From an uncultured Gemmatimonadota bacterium (GTDB lineage: Bacteria > Gemmatimonadota > Gemmatimonadetes > Gemmatimonadales > GWC2-71-9): a stretch of 8,101 nt of DNA. The DNA lies in the NCBI GenBank assembly GCA_946479825.1, contig CAMLHU010000092.1, forward strand, positions 1 through 8,101, given 5' to 3'. Below are positions 1 to 5,700 of this stretch, piece after piece. The notes beneath the pieces were generated by a model that saw nothing but the letters and a program-made list of their open reading frames with translations, made no database searches and had not been told where the DNA came from. How positions within the stretch are numbered: position 1 is the stretch's first letter; each line of letters starts with the position of its first letter. The position numbers were made by a program, and so were the translations under genes.

Positions 1-39
1 CGGCCGGTCCCAGAGCCTGGGGTAGACGATCGAGCCCAA

Positions 40-81
40 CGCTCCAGACTCCCAGCTCCGAGCTCTAAGCTCCCAGCTCCC
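40..81. repeat. Heptanucleotide tandem repeat upstream of rpmH
   Basis: Six consecutive 7-nt units with consensus AGCTCCN can be read: CGCTCCA (40-46), GACTCCC (47-53), AGCTCCG (54-60), AGCTCTA (61-67), AGCTCCC (68-74) and AGCTCCC (75-81). The last four fit best and the first two are degenerate. As a result the 11-mer CTCCCAGCTCC occurs exactly at 49-59 and 70-80. The array ends nine bases before the putative -33 TTG of the rpmH promoter. No coding function is visible and no DnaA-box-like sequence lies in it. It could be a slippage-prone spacer or the edge of a dispersed short repeat family; the function is unknown. Confidence 0.7.
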
Positions 82-89
82 CCCGCCCC

Positions 90-120
90 TTGCCCCAACC
101 CCCTGACCCGCCTAACTTTC
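90..120 (+). promoter_or_regulatory. Putative promoter of the rpmH-rnpA-yidD-yidC operon
   Basis: TTG at 90-92 is followed, after 20 nt, by TAACTTTC at 113-120. This fits the Bacteroidota-type arrangement (TTG, 19-21 nt, TAnnTTTG) in seven of the eight bases of the -7 box. Read as a sigma70 promoter it is TTGCCC - 17 nt - TAACTT, with correct spacing but a weak -10. The site is an AT-containing island in very GC-rich DNA, and transcription would start near 125-128, about 20-25 nt before the rpmH ATG. The same heptamer TAACTTT recurs directly ahead of the giant gene at 2768, which strengthens both calls. There is no experimental support. Confidence 0.55.
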
Positions 121-130
121 CGGGCTCACT

Positions 131-144
131 GGAGGACTAGGAAG
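131..144 (+). promoter_or_regulatory. Ribosome binding site of rpmH
   Basis: GGAGG at 131-135 is a perfect anti-Shine-Dalgarno match, 13 nt before the ATG. A second purine-rich stretch, AGGAAG at 139-144, lies at the more usual short distance of 4 nt. Either could serve. Clear Shine-Dalgarno sequences are not obvious ahead of yidC or the giant gene, so rpmH stands out in this window. Confidence 0.6.
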
Positions 145-148
145 CGTC

Positions 149-310
149 ATGAAGCCCTCGTATCGCCCGCGCAATCGCCGCCGGGTCAACAAGCACGGAT
201 TCCGGGCCCGGATGGCTACTCGCTGGGGCCGGGAGACTTTGAACCGCCGCCGGAAGAAGGGGCGGAAGCGGCTGACGGTCCGGATCGCGTCGAAGCACGG
301 GGGCCGCTGA
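149..310 (+). CDS. rpmH: Large ribosomal subunit protein bL34
   Basis: This 53-residue, extremely basic protein is a structural component of the 50S subunit that binds 23S rRNA. The translation begins [13 protein letters not shown] and carries the family signature HGFRARMAT at residues 16-24, then a basic helix ending GRKRLTV (38-44). Typical bL34 stops near residue 44-46; here a nine-residue tail (RIASKHGGR) follows, a modest extension seen in some high-GC lineages. The ATG at 149 is supported by GGAGG at 131-135 and by family alignment from residue 1. It is the first gene of the rpmH-rnpA-yidD-yidC cluster; its stop lies 11 nt before the proposed rnpA start, so the two are surely co-transcribed. 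Confidence 0.97.
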   Translation: MKPSYRPRNRRRVNKHGFRARMATRWGRETLNRRRKKGRKRLTVRIASKHGGR

Positions 311-321
311 CGGCTGAGCGG

Positions 322-651
322 TTGCCGCGCCGGCTCCGGCTGGCGCGCGCGTCGGAACTGCGGCGCTGCCAGGCGGAGGGTCGCCGGCGCCGCACGGCGC
401 ACCTCGAATTGATCTGGCTGGACAATCAGGCGGGCCACCCACGGATGGGGATGATCGTTCCCCGATACCAATTCTCCGCGGTGGCCCGCAATCGTTTGCG
501 GCGTCGGATCCGGGAAGTGTGGCGCCGGGAGATCCGTCCGGCCCAGCCGGCGTGGGACCTGGTGGTCCGGGCCCGGCGGGAGGCCTACACGGCGCCCTTC
601 GCGGCGCTCCGTGCGGAGCTCCTCGGATGGCGCGAGGCGGTATGCCGGTGA
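322..651 (+). CDS. rnpA: Ribonuclease P protein component
   Basis: RnpA is the protein subunit of RNase P; it binds the catalytic RNA and helps process the 5' ends of pre-tRNAs. The 109-residue length is typical. The diagnostic RNR motif is present as [11 protein letters not shown] at residues 55-65, preceded by [12 protein letters not shown] (43-54), which corresponds to the usual G-x-x-V-S-x-x-x-G-x-A-V strand. The protein is Arg-rich throughout. The start is uncertain: no ATG or GTG exists in this frame ahead of the conserved region, so TTG at 322 was chosen; CTG at 307 would overlap rpmH. The Shine-Dalgarno is weak (GAG at 316-318), so translation may be coupled to rpmH. The usual Phe-containing substrate-binding segment near residue 12-16 (DFxxVF) reads SELRRC here, a divergence from the family. 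The gene overlaps yidD by 10 nt. Confidence 0.93.
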   Translation: MPRRLRLARASELRRCQAEGRRRRTAHLELIWLDNQAGHPRMGMIVPRYQFSAVARNRLRRRIREVWRREIRPAQPAWDLVVRARREAYTAPFAALRAELLGWREAVCR

Positions 652-944
652 CGGACGGAGCGACGGAGGGGCGGAGGGACGGAGGGGTTGAGGCTGGAGG
701 CATCGGCCGTCCCCCGGTCTCGCTGGCCAACCTTCCGCGCCTGGCGGGATGGTACCTCGTCCGCGGCTACCAGCGCTTCGTCTCCCCGGCGCTCCCCCCT
801 TCCTGTCGCTTCACCCCCTCCTGTTCCCAGTACACCCTCGAGGCGGTGGCGCGGTACGGGCTCCTCAAGGGCTCCTGGCTGGGGTTCCGGCGCCTGCTTC
901 GCTGTCACCCGTTCCATCCGGGTGGCTACGACCCCGTTCCCTGA
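642..944 (+). CDS. yidD: Membrane protein insertion efficiency factor YidD
   Basis: YidD is a small, inner-membrane-associated protein that assists insertion of proteins handled by YidC. The C-terminal two thirds match the family well: YQRFVSP (43-49), [10 protein letters not shown] (55-64), LKGSW (75-79) and the terminal [14 protein letters not shown] (87-100), with conserved cysteines at 55, 61 and 88. The first ~30 residues (Asp/Gly/Arg-rich) are not family-like and are encoded by an 8-nt tandem repeat. ATG at 642, overlapping the end of rnpA, is the preferred start, with GAGG at 634-637 as ribosome binding site; GTG at 648 is an alternative. No ATG, GTG or TTG occurs in frame after the repeat, so translation must begin upstream of it unless CTG is used. 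The total of 100 residues exceeds the usual 70-85 because of the N-terminal extension. Confidence 0.93.
   Translation: MPVTDGATEGRRDGGVEAGGIGRPPVSLANLPRLAGWYLVRGYQRFVSPALPPSCRFTPSCSQYTLEAVARYGLLKGSWLGFRRLLRCHPFHPGGYDPVP
654..693. repeat. Octanucleotide tandem repeat inside the 5' end of yidD
   Basis: Units of eight bases with consensus GACGGAGG follow one another: GACGGAGC (654-661), GACGGAGG (662-669), GGCGGAGG (670-677), GACGGAGG (678-685), then a degenerate GGTTGAGG (686-693). A partial GACG precedes at 650-653. The array starts just after the rnpA stop codon and lies downstream of the only plausible yidD starts (642 or 648). Because eight is not a multiple of three, gain or loss of one unit would shift the YidD reading frame. 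It is translated as a low-complexity [16 protein letters not shown] segment. Confidence 0.8.
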
Positions 945-965
945 ACTGACCTGACGGCTTCGCTC

Positions 966-2669
966 ATGGATCGTCGAATCATCCTGGCCGTGTTCCTGAT
1001 GATGGTGGTGGCGGTGGTGCCGTCACTGATCTTCAAGGCCCCCCCGCGCCCGCCGCAGGCCCTGGTGGCCGACAGCGCCGGCGTCCTCCACGACACCACC
1101 GCGGCCCCGACGGCCTCGGCGCCCGGCGCGACCCCGGCGGCGGCCCCGGCCGTTCCCGCGACTCCCGGCGCCGCGAAGGCGGCCGCTCCGGCCCACGAAG
1201 ACACGGTGACGGTCACCTCGGGGAGCTGGCGGCTCCGCTTCAGCACCCGCGGCGCCCGGCTCATCTCGGCGGAACTGCTGACCTACCGCTCGCTCGCTCC
1301 CGGGGTCAAGGACCAGCCGGTCGAGCTGGTCCACCGGGGCGGCAGCCTGCTCGACCTCACGGTGGTGTCGGGTCAGGACTCGGTGGCGCTCGACGGCTGG
1401 AGCTTCACGCCCTCGGCCCGCACGCTGGACGTCGCGGGGGGGCCGGCGGAGCTCACCTTCACTGGGACCGACGGCGCGCGGACGGTGACCCTTACCTACC
1501 GCTTCCGGCCCGACGACTATCGCTTCGACGTCGCCGGCCAGGTCCGGGGACTCGGCCCCACCGGCGGGTTCCTGCTGGTCCACCTGGGCGACGGCCTCCC
1601 GAACACCGAAGGCGACACCCTCGACAACGCGCGCTACCACGCGCTCGTGGTCAAGCCGATCGGCAAGAGCACGAGCAGCGACCCGTTCTACAAGATCGGC
1701 GCCGGGAAGACCCGCGCCGAGGCGGGGCCGTTCACCTGGGTGGCGAGCAAGTCGAAGTACTTCGTGCTGGGTTTCTTCGCGCCCGACTCGAGCGCCCGCT
1801 GGGCGGCCGCGGTGGCGCAGGTGCCGGAGCACGCCGCCAAGTACGCCGGCGTGGCCTCGCTCGGCGCCTCGATGCCGCTCACGGCCGCGGGGGCGTTCCG
1901 CTACCGGGTGTACGCCGGGCCGATGGAGTACTCGCACCTCTCGGCCGTGGGCGACGACTTCGACGACGTGAACCCGTACGGCTGGCCGGGCTTCCGGACC
2001 GTCATCCGGCCGTTCGCGCTGGGCTTCCGGGTCGTCTTCGTGTGGCTGCACACCCACCTGGCGATCGGCTACGGGATGGCGGTCATCCTGATCAGCCTGC
2101 TGATCCGGCTGGCGCTCTGGCCGCTCAACCAGAAGGCGATGCGCTCGGCGATGGCGATGCAGGCCATCCAGCCGCACATCAAGGAGCTCCAGGAGCGGCA
2201 CAAGGCCAACCCGGAGAAGCTGCAGCAGGAGATGTTCAAGCTGTACCGGGAGCACAACGTGAACCCGCTCGGCGGGTGCCTCCCGATGCTGCTCCCGATG
2301 CCGATCCTGTTCGCGCTCTTCTTCGTGTTCGAGAGCACCATCGAACTGCGGGGGGTCTCGTTCCTCTGGTTCCCCGACCTGTCGCAGGCCGATCCGCTCC
2401 ACATCATCCCGCTGGTGACCGGGATCTCGATGTTCGCGCTGTCCCGGGTGGGCCAGCGCGGGCTCCCGCCCAACCCGCAGGCCAAGATGATGATGTACAT
2501 GACCCCGGTGATGTTCACCTTCATCGGGTGGCGGCTCGCGGCCGGGCTCAACCTCTATTACGTGGTGAGCAACCTGGCGAGCCTCCCGCAGCAGTGGCTC
2601 ATCAGCGAGGAGCGCCGGAAGCGGAACCTCCCGGGCACCCTCGCCACGCCGGCGGGCGGCCGGAAGTAG
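966..2669 (+). CDS. yidC: Membrane protein insertase YidC (Oxa1 family)
   Basis: YidC inserts and folds inner-membrane proteins, alone or with SecYEG. This 567-residue protein has the Gram-negative layout: a start-anchor TM1 (residues 5-23), a Pro/Ala-rich linker (about 25-75), a large periplasmic beta-sandwich domain (about 78-330), then the conserved Oxa1 core. In the core TM2 is at 369-387 with the hydrophilic-groove arginine at R381 (SLLIRLALWP), followed by a charged cytoplasmic hairpin at 390-432, TM3 at 436-455 (GGCLPMLLPMPILFALF), TM4 near 479-492, and TM5/TM6 at 508-545 (LNLYYVVSNLASLPQQWL). The basic tail RRKRN is typical. ATG at 966 gives a normal N-terminus (MDRRIILAVF). No clear Shine-Dalgarno precedes it; the yidD stop is only 21 nt upstream, so coupling is likely. 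It is the last gene of the operon as seen here. Confidence 0.97.
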   Translation: MDRRIILAVFLMMVVAVVPSLIFKAPPRPPQALVADSAGVLHDTTAAPTASAPGATPAAAPAVPATPGAAKAAAPAHEDTVTVTSGSWRLRFSTRGARLISAELLTYRSLAPGVKDQPVELVHRGGSLLDLTVVSGQDSVALDGWSFTPSARTLDVAGGPAELTFTGTDGARTVTLTYRFRPDDYRFDVAGQVRGLGPTGGFLLVHLGDGLPNTEGDTLDNARYHALVVKPIGKSTSSDPFYKIGAGKTRAEAGPFTWVASKSKYFVLGFFAPDSSARWAAAVAQVPEHAAKYAGVASLGASMPLTAAGAFRYRVYAGPMEYSHLSAVGDDFDDVNPYGWPGFRTVIRPFALGFRVVFVWLHTHLAIGYGMAVILISLLIRLALWPLNQKAMRSAMAMQAIQPHIKELQERHKANPEKLQQEMFKLYREHNVNPLGGCLPMLLPMPILFALFFVFESTIELRGVSFLWFPDLSQADPLHIIPLVTGISMFALSRVGQRGLPPNPQAKMMMYMTPVMFTFIGWRLAAGLNLYYVVSNLASLPQQWLISEERRKRNLPGTLATPAGGRK

Positions 2670-2709
2670 GCCGCCCCGCCGTCCGACCCCCCGGGGGCTC
2701 CTCCGGGGG
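2651..2709 (+). terminator. Two GC-rich hairpins at the end of yidC, possible terminator
   Basis: Hairpin one has a perfect 8-bp stem, 2654-2661 with 2669-2676, around the 7-nt loop GGAAGTA. It extends by three more pairs (2651-2653 with 2678-2680) across a bulged C2677, and it spans the yidC stop codon. Hairpin two pairs CCCCCGG (2688-2694) with CCGGGGG (2703-2709) around an 8-nt loop. Neither is followed by a T-tract, so these are not canonical intrinsic terminators; they could act with Rho, protect the 3' end of the mRNA, or simply reflect GC content. Their position between yidC and a separate promoter makes a transcript boundary plausible. Confidence 0.4.
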
Positions 2710-2767
2710 TGATCCCCGTCACCAGATCGTTGCGACGCGGCTGGTAGCCGACTTGGCTCCCGGCGCG

Positions 2768-2775
2768 TAACTTTG
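2768..2775 (+). promoter_or_regulatory. Putative -7 promoter element of the giant surface-protein gene
   Basis: TAACTTTG at 2768-2775 is an exact match to the Bacteroidota -7 consensus TAnnTTTG and shares its first seven bases with the element ahead of rpmH. It ends six bases before the ATG at 2782, so transcription would begin at or within a few bases of that codon, giving a leaderless mRNA. This agrees with the absence of any Shine-Dalgarno-like sequence between 2740 and 2781. The upstream half is weak: no TTG lies 19-21 nt before it (TTG occurs at 2730-2732 and 2753-2755). Confidence 0.5.
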
Positions 2776-2781
2776 CGCCCC

Positions 2782-5700
2782 ATGCCCATCCGGCTCCCGG
2801 GCCGCCGGCGCCTCGCCGCCCTCGGCCGTCAGCTCGCCATCGCCGCCACGGCGCTCGTCGCCGCCACCTGCACCGAGAACCCCACCGGTCCCTCGGGGCC
2901 CTCGGTCACGCAGGTGGTCGTCGCCCCCCGGTTCCGGTCGGGGACGTTCCTGAGCCCGGCGCTCCCGGTGGACGAGATCCGGCTGGTGGTCTACCACTAC
3001 CTGCCGTGCGACTGCGCCCCGGATTCGATCGCCGGGGTCACGGTGCCGTTCGCGCTGACCGATTCCACGGTGAGCGTCCGGCTGCCGGTGCCGCTGCAGC
3101 AGGCGGCCGAGACCCTCGACGTCCAGTTCCAGATGCTGGGCCAGGGGCAGAGCCTCTTCTACGGCGACACGACCTTCCTGGTCCGGGCCGGCGCGACGGC
3201 GCAGGTGCCGCCCGTGACCGTTTACTACGTCGGGCCGGGGGCCGGGCTCGACTCGCTGTTCATCTCCCCCCGCGACTCGGTGCTCTCCTTCGGCGACTCG
3301 CTGCCGTTCGCGGTGGCCGCTTTCCAGGCCGGGACGCCGGTGACGGCGTTCTACGTGGGCTGGGCCTCGTCGCTCGCCGCGGCGCCGATCCGGCCCGACG
3401 GGATGATCAAGGCGCCGAGCGTGCGCGGAAAGACGAAGATCGTGGTGCGGGCGCCGAACGGTCACGCCGACAGCACCACGCTCACGTTCCAGCCGAAGCC
3501 GGCGCTGCTCGCCAAGCTGAGCGGCGACACCCAGACCGCGGTCCAGGGCGACACGCTGCCGCTCCCGCTCAAGGTGCGGGTGAAGGCGGCCGACAGCCTG
3601 GGCGTGGCGGGGGTGCGGGTGCTGTTCCAGCCGCAGGGCGCCGCGGGCGCCGCGCTGCCGGACACCGCCTATACCGACTCGCTCGGCAACGCGCAGGCGC
3701 GGGCCGTCCTCGGCAACACGGTGGGGACGCAGCAGTGGAAGGTCTCGGCGGCGGGGCTCGCCTCGATCCTCTTCTCCGCGACCGCCACCCAGCGGGTCGG
3801 CCCGCCGGCCGCGCTCCTGATCACGACGCAGCCCGCCGACACCACGCCGAGCGGGGCGCTGCTGCCGCGCGAGCCGGTGGTGCAGGTGGTGGACAGCGCC
3901 GGGATCGCGGTGCACACGTCGGGGATCTCGGTGAGCGCCAGCTCCATCGTGGGCGTGATCCTGGGGAGCCCGAAGCTCGCCGCCGGCACCTTCAAGCGGG
4001 CCGGTGCCATCACGAGGGGCGCCGCGGTGTACGGCGTCGTGAGCGACACCACCGACGCCACCGGGAAGGTCACATTCAGCGGGCTCCGGCTGGCCGGCTA
4101 CGGCACCGACACACTGGTGTTCGCCTCGGCCGGGCTTGTGCCCGACACCTCGACCGCCGTGTGGGTGACCGCAGGCGCGCCGTACGCCATCTACAAGGCG
4201 TCGATCGACAGCCAGACCGCGTACGTGGACAGCCTCGTGGCGACGCCGCCGGTGGTCTACGTCGAGGACTCGATGTTCAACCCGGTGCCGAAGGCCAAGG
4301 TGCTGTTCCAGGTGACGAGCGGCGGCGGGTCGCTGCCGCCGGCGGCGGACTCCGTGACCGTCACCACCGACAGCACCGGCTACGCCGCGCTCAGCGCCTG
4401 GAAGCTCGGGCCTTCCGCCGGGACCAACACCGTGCAGGCCACCGTGGCCGGCGCGGGCTTCGTGACGTTCACGGCATTCGCCAACCCGCCAGTGCCGACC
4501 GTGCTGCTGCAGCTGCAGGGGACGAGCGTGGTGGGCGTCGGGCGGACCGCGGTGCTGCAGATCCGGCTGAGCGCGCCGGTGAGCACGAGCGGCGACACGC
4601 TCTATGTCGCGAGCTCGAACCCGTCGGTCGTCACCGCCTCGCCCTCGTCCATCGTGCTGACCACGGGCGATTCGATCGCCTATGACACGCTGACCGGCGT
4701 GGCGGCGGGGCAGGATACCATCACCGTGACGGCCACGGGGTACATCAGCGGCGTGCTGCCGGTGACGGCCTCGATCAACCTGATCTCGCTCCCGCCGACG
4801 CTCAACGTGCCGTTCGGCGGCACGGCGAGCCTGGCGGTGTCGCTGGGCCAGCCGGCCCCGGCCGGGGGCGTGGTGGTGACGCTCACCAGCAGCGACACGT
4901 CGCTGGTGGGGATCGTGACGCCGACGGTGACCATTCCGCAGGGGGCCACCAACGCCAGCGCCACGGTGTCGGGGAAGGCGCTCGGCACGGTCACCGTGAC
5001 GGCGGCCAACCCGAACTACTCGCCGTTCCAGAGCACGGTCTCGACCACGGCGACGCTCAACATCGTCAACGCGTCGCACACGGTGTACTCGACGCTGCCG
5101 GTGCCGGAGACGGTCGAGTTCCGGAGCGCCGGCGCGCTCATCGCCGCGCCGGCCGGCGGGATCGTCGTGGCGCTCGCGGCCGCCGACACGGGCTGCATCA
5201 GCGTGCCGGCGAGCGACACCATCCCGGCGGGGCTCTCGTCCACGACCTTTACGCCGACGTACGCCGGGGTCACGGCGCTGCCGTGCACCACCAAGGTCTA
5301 TGCGACCGCCGCCGGCGTGGGGCCGGACAGCCTCTCGATCACGATGAACCCGCAGCCGACGATGACGATGTACCCGACCGACGTCGGGAGCGGGCTCGCC
5401 ATCTCGGGGTACACGTACCTGCAGACCGGCGTGCCGAGCGCGCGGAACGCGATCGTGCGGAGCCTCGACACCACGAAGGTGATCGTGGCCGCGGCCGACA
5501 CCGCGATCGGCGGCGACTCGGCCGTGGTGCCGCTGACGCTCAACGCCACGTACATCCCGTGGTACGTCCGCGGCAAGGAAGGGATCACGAGCGACAGCGC
5601 CCAGGTCCAGGTCGACGTGCCGGGCTTCACGTCGGGGACCGCGTGGGTGCACGTCAGGAAGGCCGGGGTGCGGTTCTACAACTACACCACGAGCACCACG

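Noticed and set aside
1..148. Origin of replication or DnaA boxes beside rpmH
   Set aside because: The rpmH cluster often lies near oriC, but I see no TTATCCACA-like boxes or AT-rich unwinding region in this stretch.
2730..2753. TTGCGA at 2730 as a sigma70 -35 for the giant gene
   Set aside because: No acceptable -10 occurs 16-18 nt downstream; the TAACTTTG box is 35 nt away, too far.
2773..2781. TTG at 2773 as start of the giant protein
   Set aside because: It lies inside the TAACTTTG promoter element and only adds three residues before a good ATG.
1023..2789. A 588-codon open frame on the minus strand opposite yidC
   Set aside because: It is Arg/Glu/His-rich shadow coding opposite an unmistakable YidC.
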